Assembly: GCA_916700875.1 (NCBI GenBank)
Contig: CAKAKS010000298.1
Span: 124,001 to 188,000 of the forward strand
Reading direction: 5' to 3'
DNA from: Sebastes aleutianus
Lineage: Eukaryota > Chordata > Actinopteri > Perciformes > Sebastidae
Length of the DNA: 64,000 nt
The position numbers and the translations under genes are program-made. Within the stretch, counting starts at the first letter, position 1, and every line of letters begins with the position of its first letter. The notes beneath the pieces were generated by a model. It worked only from the letters and a program-made list of their open reading frames with translations. It was not told the origin of the DNA and made no database searches. Shown piece after piece: positions 1 to 12,259 of this stretch.

Positions 1-3000
1 GCTCCATGAAGAGAAGAAGAGGAACGACAACGAGCTGCAGAGCCAGAAGGAAGAGCTGGAGAACAAGAACAAAGAGGTTCATGTCTTCATCTTCATCTCT
101 CTATTATTAATACAGAATAAATAGAGACAGAGATAGATCAGGTTGAATGAGTTCTCTCATCTGAGCCTCTAACCTGCAGACAGACTCTCAACTCAACATT
201 TCTGCTGTTTGAGGAACACTAGATGATCAAAGTGTTTACTGAGATCCACTTGACTGAATATGAAGCTACTTGTTCATATTGTACTCAGTGTAACTGAACC
301 ATCAGGTTGAATCATTACTCTCATGATTTAATGTGGTTCTCATGTGTCTCTTCATGTCCTCCTCCTTCCAGCTGGAGAGAATTCAAAAAACCCGTAGCAT
401 CTTTTCCTTTTCTTCGGTAAGTGGTCATCATAAAGGTACAATATATACAATACATTTATATCATATACAGTATTTATATATATATCAAATACCAAACACA
501 GAGATAATCAGACTGGATTTATAAACAGATAAAACTGTGCAGCCCTGAAAGAGGTTCAGAACTTGTACAGTATATACTGTATACTGAGGGGGAAACATAT
601 CTTACATCCCACATGCTGCTGAAATGCAGAATTTATAATAATTTATATAGAGAGCTGAGCTTTCTCACTAGTTATTCAGCAGAAATCAGATGATTGGGGT
701 TGATGGGTGATTGTATACGATGTTCAGTCACATGTCTTAATATGATCCAGGGTCCCAGTCAGGAAGATCAGCAGAAGAAGGAAGTGGAGACACTGAAGGA
801 GAAGTTGGAGAACCAACAGAAGGAATCAGACACCAACATTAAGGAGGTTTATATCTTTTTCTCAAAATATGTTTTCTTTTTTTGGCTTCTCCATCTAAGT
901 CTAATATATCTATATCTATATATATTGTCTCTCATCTTCTCTTTCCTCACAGTTTGAAGAAAAAGAAGCTGAAATCCAGCAGCTTCAGGATCAGATTCAG
1001 AGGATGGAGACCAACCTGCAGACCCTGATGGAGTCCAACAACATAGAGGTTCATCTCTCTACCTTTATTTTGCTGTACCTATTAATATATCATGCATGAA
1101 GGAGCAGTGTTTTGTAGTGACGGTTGTAACGTGGAGTTTGTAGCATGTTGTGTCGTGACGGAAGTCTAACTTCAGAGCTAGTTACGTAGAATATAAAGTT
1201 AGAAGGACCCCTTATGTTGGGCGGGTAGGGAGGTTGGAGAGTCAAACAAACACAGGACTCTAACCAAGTCAAGTCACGTCTTTTGTAATGACGGTTGTCA
1301 CGTTTTCTCTTAACCTCTCCATTTGTCCCCAGTTGGAAAGAAGCCGAGCCGCTCCAGTCCGTTCTTCCTCCTCTGGGGTAAGTGGTAGTTTTCATTTCAT
1401 GTGTTTTTCTGGTCAAACTTTGGAACTGCAGAGTTTCTAACAGGAACAGCTGAGTGATCTCAACTCTACTGAAAATGAAAAATTCACACAAATCAGACCA
1501 TGAGATATACTTCATATTTATGATTCACATTCCCTAATAAGAGACAAGTCTCTCATCTTGTCTCTAACCTCTGTCTCCTCTCTCTCTTTCAGTTTAAGTG
1601 GCAGACAGTTTCCAGACAGAAGTTCCAGGATGAGCAGCAGAGGAGACACGAAGCTGAGAACAGAGTTCAGACCCTGGAGGAGGAGCTGCAGACTAAGAAC
1701 AGGGAGGTTAGTGTTTGTATTCTCCAATAAAGGTTTCTCTTCCAAAATTAGAACATTATGGTTTTGAAATAATAATACAAAACAACGTTACTGAGCATGT
1801 TTATCTGGGGTTTCTGATGTATATGAATGTGTATCTTTACAGGCCTTTTATCTGTCAATGTTGTCTTGTTCCTTTAAAATATATTCAATTGAAGGAATGT
1901 GTCTCTACTCAGCTCCAGGATGAACAGCACAGGAGACACCAAGCTGAGCCAGAAGTTCAGATGAAGGGAAATGAGCTGCAGAACAACACTTCAATGGTTA
2001 ATTCTTTTACCTTCGACTATGTATTTGGCTGTTTTTCTCCTTTTCTGTATCTTCTCATCAACGTAGTGATTTGTTTCCAGCCATGTCATTGTTGTGTTTT
2101 TAGGTGTGATTGTGTTGTATTATCACTCCCATGGCTGAAAGTAGAGCATGTCTCTTATCTAGTCTTTCTCCTTGTCTCTCTTCTCTACCAGCTGAAGGGA
2201 AACCAGACTGATATCCACAGTCAGCTCCTACAGGAGACACAGAGAAGGGAGGACGCTCAGAGGGAAGTGGAGAAACTGAAGAATGAGTTGGAGTCAAAGA
2301 AAAAAGAGGTTAATATGATCATTATTAACTTTCTGGATTTAGATGACTGACACGCCTACTTTGTTCTTCCCACTTTCACTCCTTAATTGTGTGCTGACAA
2401 GATTAAAGTCCCTCTACTGCTGTTTATTGGTTCAGAGAAAATAAATCAACAAAAACACATATCGCAATGTTTTTGTGTTTAACTGAGATGAGTGAGATGG
2501 AAACACTATTCACAGATATCAAGCAGATGAAAGTCCACTGTATTTAACCAGGTTTTACAGTAAAAGTAATGTGACTACTGGAACAAATCATCAGTTCATA
2601 ATGATGTCAAGAAGCAATTTAACACAAGTTAAAAGTCATGAAGTATCGAGGTGATAAAACAATGTTTAGTATGTTTTAGAGCAGTTAAAGAGTCCAGGGT
2701 CTCCAGGACCTCATACTGAACATCAGGGTCAAACACTTCTCACATTAAAAGGAACACTAACAGATGAATATATGTTTATTGTGTATCTGTGGCTGATTAT
2801 AATTTACTAACAGTTGAAATCAACATCCATCTGTCTGTCTGTTAGCTGGAGAACAAACAACAAGCAGCTGACATGATGTTGAAGAAGACTAATGAAGATC
2901 TGAAGCGTCAACTGAAGATGAAGGATGAAAGCATCAGCCAGCTGATGAGAGATGTAAACACACATATACAAACACCTACACATCACTCAGATCAACACAA

Positions 3001-6000
3001 TGTTACGTTCTCAGTGCTGTTCACTGGAAAAGATGAAGTCTCTTTTGCAATACAATTGTTTTAACTCTCATCAGAATGAAGAACAATGAAGATGTTTATT
3101 GTCACAAAAATATTTGCAGGAGCTAAAAAGTGCTGAAAGACACATTAGAATACATGTTTCATAATAGAGTCCAATCTACTTCACACTAGGAGGGTGTAAC
3201 GATCAGGACCAGAGGACATGCAGGGACAAGATTGGTGCTATTTTGTTTAATATTAATAAACTTTGAATAAACCTTTTTGGTAATTAATACATCTGATAAG
3301 TGTATTTCATCAGTGTTTCTGACCGTGAGAAGCCAGACTTGGGTGTATCTTTTCCCCGTGAACCAGACCGAATTTCAACAGTGTTTCTGAGTAGTCGTGA
3401 TGTGACTCAACTATATCAGGTGTATTACTGAGGACCAATGAAGAGCAGAGTTGAGTGTTTAGTTGTTTGTATGATGAGTTCTCTAGAAAGCTGCAAGCAG
3501 CAACACCACAGACCAAACATTCAGCCTGTTGTGAACAGACATGTTCTGGATAGACACTGAACTAGTTATATAAATGTGTATAACTATTCAGTTACATTCT
3601 TCCTGCAGGTAGTAGGTATGGTATTTTATAACTCTAAAGCAGAAGCATCTCTGTATTCAGTATTGTTGATGTAACAGATGATAAATCAGTGTTATGTTTC
3701 CAGTATTAATCCACTCAGAGTAAACTGAGTCAAACTGTCTGAGTATGATCAGGTTTCATCATCCAGCTGATCACAATGAGAATTCATCCAGATATTAATG
3801 TGAACATTTACTTCATCTCTCCTCTCTCCCACTTTAACAAACAGCTCTGTGATGAGCAGCAGAAGAAAGAGGAAGCTGAGAGAGAAATGAAGCAGCTGAT
3901 GACCAAGAACACTGAGGTTCATCTTTTCACCTAAATCATTGTTTTATATTCTACATGTGACTTTGATTTGTTGCTGAAACCAAGATTATTAAACTAACCA
4001 TGAGAGCAAATCTGAGAATAACGGAACCACAAAGAAGTGAGACAGTAAATCTATTTATTCATATTAAATCTAATCTGTGATCAAATGTGATAAAGATTTG
4101 ATTTTTATTGATGTCATTTTTGTAGATGGAAATTTAACCTGGTTTTACAATACAGTAAAAGTAATGTGACTACTGGAAGAACTCATCAGTTCATAATGAT
4201 GTCAAGAAGCAATTTAACACAAGTTAAAAGTCATGAAGTATCGAGGTGATGAAACAATGTTTAGTATCTTTTAGAGCAGTTAAAGAGCCCAGCGTCTCCA
4301 GGACCTCATACTGAACATCAGGGTCAAACACTTCTCACATTAAAAGAAACACTAACAGATGAATATATGTTTATTGTGTATCTGTGTCTGATTATGATTT
4401 ACTAACAGTTGAAATCAACATCCATTTGTCTGTCTGTTAGCTGGAAGACAAACAACAAGCAACTAACACACAGTGGAAGAAGACTAATGAAGAACTGAAG
4501 GAGACAAAACAGCAACTGAAGATCAAGAATGAAGAGAACTGCCAGCTGAATAAAGAAGTACACACACACACACACATATAACTCCCATCAGAATGAAGAA
4601 CAATGGAGATGTTCATTGTCGTCGCAAAAATATTTACAGGAGAAAAAAGTACGAGAGGACGTCCAGAGTGAAATTTGGTGCAATGTGTATACGCGAGATG
4701 TTCAATATGAATAAACTCTGAATAAACAAGTGACAGCACTCTGAGCTTTAGTTCTCTGCAGACTGAGTCCAGCATGTCATCAGCAGCAGGTCTTTACAGG
4801 CAGCAGCTCATTGACTGAACTTCACTTCTGCTGCTGGATGCTGGATAGAATAACGTTACAACCAAACTAGTCTGAGTGGATAGTCTACAGGGACAGCACC
4901 ACTCTGAACCTGAAACTCAACTAGTGTATGTTTCTACCATACTAACTTATAACTTTACCACCAGCTAAATACAAACACTAATTAAATCCATGCTCTACTT
5001 TACAGGTTATGTTAAAGCAAGTGATTAATATGTCTATCTGGTAATTAATACATCTGATAAGTGTATTTCATCAGTGTTTCTGACCACTAGTAACCAGACT
5101 TGGGTCGTTAGGAGGACCCAATGAAGAGCAGAGTTGAGTGTTTAGTTGTTTGTATGATCAGTTCTCTAGAAAGCTGCAAGCAGCAACACCACAGACCAAA
5201 CATTCAGCCTGTTGTGAACAGACATGTTCTGGATAGACACTGAACTAGTAATACAAATGTGTATAACTATTCAGTTACATTCTTCCTGCAGGTAGTAGGT
5301 ATGGTATTGTATAAATCTAAAGCAGAATCAAGCAAGTCAAACTGTCTGAGTATGAACAGGTTTCATCATCCATCTGATCATAAATGAGAATTCATCCAGA
5401 CATTAATGTGAACATTAACTTCATCTCATCTCTCTTACAGTTGGACAAGCTACTCTGGGATCAGCAGCAGAAGAAAGAGGAAGCTGAGACAGATGTGAAG
5501 CAGCTGATGACCAAGAACATTGAGGTTCATCTTTTCACCCAAATCATTGTTTTATCTTCTCCATGTGACTTTGATTAATTTTTTGGAGAAACTGAAATAA
5601 CTGAAACAAAAAGAAGTGAAACACAATCAATTGATTCACATTCAATCTAATCTGTGATAAAATGTGATAAATATTAAATTGTTTAAAGTTTAAAGTTCTT
5701 ATTTTCTAATTACATGTTGAACTCATCAGTTCGGTTGTTCACTGACTGTTACACCTGACAGTCTAAATGTGCTCTGATTATTAAACCTGAGTCAAATCAC
5801 AACATCCAGCCAATCAGAAACTAGTTCATCAGGATATAATGTGGACTAAATAAAGTACTGAATGAAACTAAATGTCTCTCTTCATCTCTCTTTCCCTCCC
5901 AGTGGCAGCAGAAGTTCAATGATGAGACGACTAAAAGGGAGGAAGCTGAGAAAGAAGTGGAGAACCTAAAGAAAGAGATGGAGGACAAGGTTATTTTATT

Positions 6001-6994
6001 ACCTAAAACACTTTTTATTAATGTATCTTTGTTTTCATCTCACTTTTGTTTAATCTTCTTCACAAGTTAATTCAATTCAACAAGACAATTCAGACTAGAC
6101 ACGAGAGCAAATCTGAAACACCAAACAACAGTTCCTGAGTGTGAACAGACCACAAAGTGCCACAGCCGCTCTCCATAGAACAAGTCAGTATGACCTCTGA
6201 CCTTTCTAAGTCTGAAGCAGACATCTTTCCATTGACTTTGTTTGCTCTCGCACCACGTCTAAAATGTTCCTCCTGTCTGTCTGAAAACACGACCTACTGT
6301 TAGAGGAACATGTATTGACAGTCAGTACTGTTTAATATTTCTCAAAACAAAACTAAATATACAAGTTAGAATTTTACTGTCAAGAAAATTCTCTATAACA
6401 GATTCAAAAGTCGAAACACAACTTCAGTCAGCAGTTAAACGGTTCAGACCATCACTTCCTGCATTAACCTACTGCTGAAAGATCAACATCAGTCTGTTGG
6501 CTACTTCATTAATGTTGAATGACTAATCTGTTTGTTGTGTCTCTCTCAGGTAAACACAAGCAGATGCAATGTCCTGGAGGTTCATGATTCTCAGTCCTTT
6601 CATCAGGACAAGAGCAGCTCAGCCAGTCAGAGCTCAACCACAGAACCTCTCATTGTCATTGAGGTCGACCAACAGGGCAGATATGTCCGTCTCATAAACA
6701 CATCCCATCAGGTAATGTTGTTTGTGTGTGTATGGACACTGAATGAGTACTTTATAAGTGTTTATTATATCAGAATCAGAAAGGTGTTTATTGCCAGGTG
6801 TAAGAGGTATACACTAGGAATTTTCTTTGGTTTTGTTGGTGCAAGTCAAACAGTATAATAACAAAAGAATAGATAAAACGTTAGAATAAAATAAGAATAC
6901 AAATGTACAATTTACAAAATAAGCTATAAACAAAAATAAACATGATATAAACAGATAGTGCAAATATTGCCGGTGTGCAAACAAAACAATCAGG

Positions 6995-7043
<49 letters not shown>

Positions 7044-8751
7044 AGGGGGTGGTAGTAGTGTGTTTGTGAGGGAGAGACAGTCACAGGGGGGCGGATATAT
7101 GTATAGCAATATGTTATCTAAGACCCTGTTCAGACCTGGTATTAACATGCGTCCTCGGTGATTCGATCACAAGTGGACAGCTTTAAGTACGTCTGTTCAC
7201 ACCTGGCATTAGAATGCGTCTCCACATGCGTCTTCAGTGACCACTTGTGATCCGATCTCACTTCCCCGCTCCATATGCAAATAAACACGTAGTAAACACA
7301 CGGCTAATACAGCAGCTGTTGTGACATAATATTACATGAATGTCACAGTAATATCAAACATATTCGGGAATTCTGGTACATTGTATCAACATCAAAATAA
7401 AAGGTTATTGCACCGCTGCTTTTGCCAGACAACAGCGGGGTACAGCGCTCTGGAGCGCCGGGGAGGACAGAGAACAGGTGGACGGGTGTCAGCTCCGCGC
7501 AAAGCAGCAGAACAAAAACAGCGACACATCTCCGACAGTATGATAATAATGCACTTCCTGTGCCTAGTCTACATACAGTAGAGCACAGAGGCCGTTTCCT
7601 GGCTGACAAGCGCTCCGTGTCTGCCTGTTTATTCACCTGAGGGGGCGCGGTGATCCTGCGGATCCCAGCTGGACATCAGATGAGTTTGCGGTCCTTAATC
7701 TGGCCCAGGACACATTCAAAACACACTGCTAAAAGAATGTGGTCATATGTGACCCAGACCACCTCTGAATGTGGTCTGAAAGATCCGATCTCAATGCGTC
7801 ATCAATACTTCTTGAGTGTATCCACACCTAAACGCTTAATGCTGTCCACTTATGATTGGATCACTGAGGACGCATGTTAATACCGGGTGTGAACAGGGCC
7901 TAAGTGTTTCCAGAGATGGACCGTTCAAAACAAGCTAATGACCCGCTGCAACGTATCCTCATACAACAGTTTGTATGATATCTTTTAAAAAGTTATTCCT
8001 CATTTTCCGTTTGTTTTCCTACGAGTGTCTGGGAACACATGACGCAAACTACTTTTAGGTAACATAACTATTAATTAGCTAGGTTTAAGCAAAAAAACTA
8101 CTTAGTTAGGTTTATATAACAAAACTACTTTTAGACAACAAAACTACTTAGTTAGGTTTAGGTGGTTTACGTGACAAATATATCAATAATCACTTCTGGT
8201 TCGGGCGGGACACTAACAGCAGTCTCTTTGGTGAAAGTACTTTTTTTTTACCTCCTCCCCACGCTGCGTTTGTCACTGTTTGTACTTCCTGGTGTACGAT
8301 TTACGTAGATTGAATACAATTTCATTTTCCTGGATATACACAAATTACAGTACATTACTTTTTGTAGGTATAGCTACGAACGGTGTATGAGACCAGCCTG
8401 CCTGCTGTTTACCTGAGAATACACTTTCTCTTGTTTTCATGTCATTTATAAACTCAACTAATTCAACTGTAACATTCATTCATTAGTCTTTCTTTCTCTC
8501 ATCCTCCCTATCCTGCCCAATTTACCTCCTGTAGGACCAACAACTGGGAGAATGGATATTAAAAGGACAGTTCAACAGTACAAAACCCTTCACATACACA
8601 TTTGATCGTTCATTTACACTCAGGTCTGGAAAAACTGTCAATGTAAGTCGTTAATGATTTCTTAATTCATGTTGTTGCAATTGTCCTTTTCGTTCTTCTG
8701 TCTTTCACCATTGTTGTTGAGTTCCATTTGAAACTAAATTCATTATTATTA

Positions 8752-8791
<40 letters not shown>

Positions 8792-9000
8792 CATTGTTAC
8801 TTTGATTATTTAATGATTTAACTTACTGCTCATAAGTCTGTGACCTTTGTATTTTACAGATGTGGGTCCCACAATGTGGTCCCCATTATCCTCCCTCTGA
8901 CCTGGTGTGGAAGGACCTGAAGCGCTGGAGCAATAGAGACAAACTGCAGTTCACCCTCTTCAACCACACTGGAGAGATCCAACATCAACTCAGTTTATAG
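1..9000 (+). CDS. Gene A: 3' part of a butyrophilin-like receptor with coiled-coil tail and lamin tail domain (5' end outside window)
   Basis: Only the cytoplasmic part of this family 1 gene is in the window; Ig and membrane exons are presumed to lie upstream, by homology with gene B. Exons read in one phase-0 frame: 1-76 (partial), 372-416, 751-846, 953-1048, 1333-1377, 1593-1706, 1913-1996, 2192-2308, 2846-2953, 3845-3916, 4441-4557, 5441-5524, 5903-5989, 6550-6711, 8535-8642, 8860-9000 (stop TAG 8998-9000). All have AG acceptors and GT donors. Exons up to 5989 encode a Glu/Lys/Gln-rich heptad-like coiled coil with no Pro-rich or catalytic motif. The last three encode a lamin tail domain. 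Exons 751-2308 have no counterpart in B, C or F, so this copy has the longest stalk. The small exon 1333-1377 resembles 372-416 (both 45 nt, starting Leu-Glu-Arg). Exon limits are inferred and transcripts could differ. Confidence 0.8.
6765..7100. repeat. Dispersed fish repeat with (GA)n tract in an LTD intron
   Basis: The stretch beginning ATCAGAATCAGAAAGGTGTT and reading on through a TTTATTGCCAGGTGTAAG-like motif resembles the 3' ends of retroposons common in teleosts. The family is not assigned. It is absent from the matching introns of B, C and F. A pure (GA)n run of about 40 bases lies at 7000-7039. Confidence 0.45.
7123..7899. mobile_element. Non-autonomous DNA transposon (MITE-like), about 777 bp, with long inverted ends
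   Basis: The left end reads CCCTGTTCAGACCTGGTATT. The right end, reverse-complemented, reads CCCTGTTCACACCCGGTATT, and similarity continues inward for roughly 60 bases on both sides. CTAAG flanks both ends (7118-7122 and 7900-7904), a likely 5-bp target duplication. Internal open frames are short and unlike a transposase. It lies in the intron before the 108-nt LTD exon of gene A and is absent from the other copies. Confidence 0.7.
7905..8400. repeat. Dispersed repeat shared with 25320-26790
   Basis: Tracts such as TCCTCATACAACAGTTTGTA and repeated ACTTAGTTAGGTTTA recur near 26230 and 26400, beside gene D. This shows a multi-copy element of unknown class. No coding capacity is visible. Confidence 0.5.
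8751..8790. repeat. (TAA)n microsatellite
   Basis: AAT/TAA repeats lie in the last intron of gene A. The same intron carries the same repeat in B (about 21785-21819), C (about 39232-39330, the longest) and F (about 53950-53977), so the microsatellite predates the duplications. Confidence 0.9.
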
Positions 9001-9690
9001 TCACTGAAGGATATTTATTAATTAATTTCCTTTTTTTTGTGTGCCTACTTCTTTTTTCTTTAGCTTATCTTACCTTTTAGCTGCTTTTATCAGCAACAGG
9101 AAAGGGTCATGAGAGAAAATTCCCACATTAACTAACATTATAAATCAGAAACATCATGACTCAGATCTTAATGCAAAAACACATATTATAGTAATGACCA
9201 GTGAACATTATGTCACATTACTTTTTGATGTGGGAGCAACTAAATGTAATATCAAATCAAACTTCATTACATTTTGTTTGAAAAAATTTAACTGTTTTAT
9301 TGCTGCTGCATTACTGGAGAACATTCTTCATTGTTAAGGCAAATATATATATCATCATCATCATCATCAAATGTTATAAAGACAAAGAGTAAAACAAATT
9401 AATCTCAAAATCTAAATGTGAGGTAACGTAACTCAGGAACTTGTATTTTATATGTTTACCAGATTGAATATTTATATTAGACCTCATCAGATCTATGTTT
9501 TTCTACTTTTTGTATTGTTTTTAATTCAATTCAATATACTGTATATTTCCATACTGCATTTTCTGTAATGAAGATATATAAAGATAAATGTTTGATATTT
9601 GATTCGATGTTTGAGTCCAGATGCTGATGTACATATTTGACAATATTTGCTTTGGGTAATGTCAAGTGTTTTCTTTTACAAATAAAAATC
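9001..9690 (+). terminator. Probable 3' UTR and polyadenylation signal of gene A
   Basis: AT-rich non-coding sequence follows the stop codon. AATAAA occurs at 9681-9686. The gene end is inferred and no transcript is available. Confidence 0.4.
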
Positions 9691-10680
9691 TTTATACATA
9701 AGGATATCATTTTGCATCTGATATTGGTACATTCTGTTTACATTGTACATTCATTCACAAAGAACATCATGAAAGACTTGGCTATAAACAGGTTTTTGGG
9801 TATATACAAATATCTCCGACCTTTTCACAAAGGTGGTTAAAGGAATGAAAGAGGGAGGCTGTGTCCACCATCGGTTACGTTAATCAGAGTATGAACGGCT
9901 GTATGTAAACGTGAATATCAGTGCAATATTCATTTTCATTAGCCATGGAAACAGCTTATAGGAATATTGTCTTTTTCGGAATAAGGGCAAAAAAATGAAT
10001 ATTGTGTGCACGTAAACGTAGTCAATGCTGTTGCTGATTTAAATGCAGTTTTCCATGTGTGTGTCTTTTATTCGGCTAAGTAGAGCCCAATTCCCCCCCA
10101 TATCACCATTAGCAGGCGCATATTTATGAAGTCGCAAAAAGAATGAAATTGCCCGATTACGGACTTGTTTGTTTTTCTGAAATCTTTTGTAACCCCATCA
10201 CTCGTCATGTGGTTGATTATCTAAACCCCTCAAAAATACTACCATGCAATAATGAAATTAATTAACCCATCAAACTAAACCTTAGTTTCCTGTTGGCCAG
10301 GGATCGCATCACAAGCAGCAGAGTCATGCATACTGACCAGTAATGCTGCTGTAGAGCCAATATCCTTTGGTGTAGCAGGTGACTGTTTCCACTAATGTTC
10401 AAACACAGCTACATGATATTCAGGATCCTCCAGGGCAACTACAGTATTTACAGATATCAGATATCCTTGTTTCTCTCTTGTATCTTTGTATTTCACTTCC
10501 AGTTTCTTTGCCAGCCACAAACACTGAATACAAATATGGCTGATACTGAAGATGTTATGAGAATTGAAAGTCCTATCCTGCCTCCTGCAGTAAAATAGCA
10601 GGCCTGTAATCTGCCTTAATGAACATTTGCTTCTCCTAAACTGCCAAAACAAAGAACCGTTGTTATTGTTACTATGATAC
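9691..10680. other. Spacer between genes A and B
   Basis: I see no gene here. Unlike the other intergenic intervals, it holds no Fc-receptor-like copy on the minus strand. The stretch near 10560-10640 is weakly similar to sequence near 27280-27340 upstream of gene C, so the end of this spacer belongs to the shared upstream region. Confidence 0.5.
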
Positions 10681-10708
10681 CGACAAATTTATGTATTATT
10701 TTATAACC

Positions 10709-10723
10709 GGTTACCTGGCAAAT
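10709..10723 (+). promoter_or_regulatory. X-box-like element upstream of gene B
   Basis: GGTTACCTGGCAAAT resembles the RFX-binding X-box pattern GTNRCC-(N)-RGYAAC with one mismatch. The same position upstream of F (45010-45022) and H (60304-60316) holds the perfect inverted repeat GTTGCCTGGCAAC. C has a half site at 27411-27421. Just downstream, the tract around ACTCAAAG is also shared. Function is inferred from conservation and motif only. Confidence 0.45.
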
Positions 10724-11074
10724 GAGGCCAAATTTCAGGTGATCATAAACCGAGGCACTCAAAGTGAAACAGACAACAATAGTACCGTATGTCTACATTT
10801 TGACAAAACCTTAACTTAATCAATTTCAAGCTTTAGCCTTTTGTCAGTCAGTGTATTATGATGAATGAATCCTACACTAAGTTCTGAATTAATTATAATT
10901 TTAAGTGCAGTAGCCTGTGTATTAATTAGATCTGCAATTAATAATTACAGAAACTTTTGCACATTGAAAACAATGAAACATTTAATCAGTGCTTAGAAGT
11001 TTTAAGGAAAGTGAGGAAGGAAAAATTACGTACTAAAGCAGTTGAATACAATCAAAAAGTAAAGGTCGGGAGCC

Positions 11075-11140
11075 TATCAATGATTTACAGACTTTGCCAC
11101 ACAGTCATGTGAGGAGACTGAGACGAGCAACATTCAACAG
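11075..11140 (+). other. Putative 5' UTR exon of gene B
   Basis: TATCAATGATTTACAGACT near the start and a donor AACAG|GTATGT at the end are shared with C (27675-27736), F (about 45419-45478) and H (about 60712-60773). No ATG-led frame links to the leader, so I read it as a non-coding first exon. The true transcription start is not determined. Confidence 0.5.
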
Positions 11141-12253
11141 GTATGTCTAACATTTAATCTAAAATACATTAGAAACCTTTATAAAAACTGTGTCTGCATT
11201 CTGAGTTATGCTCTCTCTCAAGTACAACTCCACTTGAGAACAGATAATACCGTTTTATAGCCTTTGTGTTTGAGGGAAAATTGCATGCAGACGCAAAATG
11301 TATTTCAAATGTAAGTCAATTACAGTTGAATTGTTTTAATTTCAACAGCCTTGAAATGTTATTTGAATTTTGAGCATTTTAACAAGACACCTGTTTTAAC
11401 ACGAAGCTACTTACTGTGACAGTCTTTATTGTGATTATAGTAATGTATAGGAGATATTTGACTTTGTAACATGGAAAGGTTTCAAGTATAACTAACTGAG
11501 CTTCAAAACACATGTTATGTTCACTGTGGGATGCTTTAAATTCTTAAGCAACAAAAGTGAGAGTAAAAAAAGTCATGACACTTTGTAAACATTTGTAGAA
11601 GAGTTGGTATCTGCAGAGTTTGTGTGAATCAAACAGTGGATATAATATGATGACATATAATATGTGTAACTTACTAGTAGAGCACAGAATATGACATTTC
11701 ACGTGCAATAACAACGCTGTTTTTGCTTTTGGCGTGTCATGTTTACACCTTGAGTCTGTATTGACTGCAATGTAAAAACATTAAATACGCCACGCTCAGA
11801 GCTAGTGATGCAGAATAAAACAAACTCAGGACTTTCAACCAGGAGACCGGTGACTGAGTGCCTGAGTGTTGTTGAGTTATTTTAGAGTTACGTTAATGAC
11901 ATTTGTGACGTGTTTTTTAGTGACGTGTTTTCCGTACTTATGTTATGTTTTTTATGTACGTATTTTACTTGGTTTACATACTTATTTTAAGCCCAAACTT
12001 GATGTTTTTCCTAGACCTATCTGCAGTCGTTACCGTAGTTTTGTTGCAAGGGGTAAAAATGACACACGAAAAGGCTAAAGTGCGGAATACCTTCCCATGA
12101 GATTGGGTTGTTTATACAGTAACTCAGGCATTCTTTTTTTTAGCATGTTTAGGTATTACTTCATTGTTGGCTCAAGTGTTACATAAAGAAGTATTAAAAA
12201 GCCCTACTCTCTGTAAGTTAATATTGTTATCACTGGTTTCTGTTCATTTTCAG
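11141..12253. other. First intron of gene B, with a repeat-like stretch at about 11740-11940
   Basis: No exon is seen. The part around 11790-11930 (AGAGCTAGTGATGCAGAATA, later GTGACGTG twice) is loosely similar to 1170-1300 in gene A, which suggests an old dispersed repeat. Confidence 0.35.
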
Positions 12254-12259
12254 AGCTCC

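Larger units (their letters stand above)
6550..9000 (+). other. Lamin tail domain of gene A (exons 6550-6711, 8535-8642, 8860-9000)
   Basis: This is the most lamin-like of the four complete LTDs in the window. Exon 6550-6711 ends with IEVDQQGRYVRLINTS, matching the lamin pattern V-E-E-V-D-x-x-G-K-x-V-R-L-x-N-x-S. Exon 8535-8642 begins DQQLGEW and contains FTYTF and FTLRSGKTV, the lamin strands around TYRF and FTLKAG. Exon 8860-9000 contains PPSDLVWK, a Trp ten residues later (the W of KRW follows DL), and a late N-x-TGE, all lamin LTD hallmarks. The protein stops straight after the domain. There is no CaaX box and no lamin-type nuclear localisation signal before it, as expected for a membrane-anchored rather than intermediate-filament protein. 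Lamin LTDs have an Ig-like fold and bind DNA, histones and protein partners; the role here is unknown. Confidence 0.85.

Noticed and set aside
1090..1515. Open frame of 141 codons on the minus strand
   Set aside because: It runs antisense across an intron and one coiled-coil exon of gene A, has no recognisable domain, and includes repeat-like sequence.
1715..2350. Open frame of 211 codons on the plus strand
   Set aside because: It simply reads through two genuine gene A exons (1913-1996, 2192-2308) and their introns. The hydrophobic middle is translated intron.
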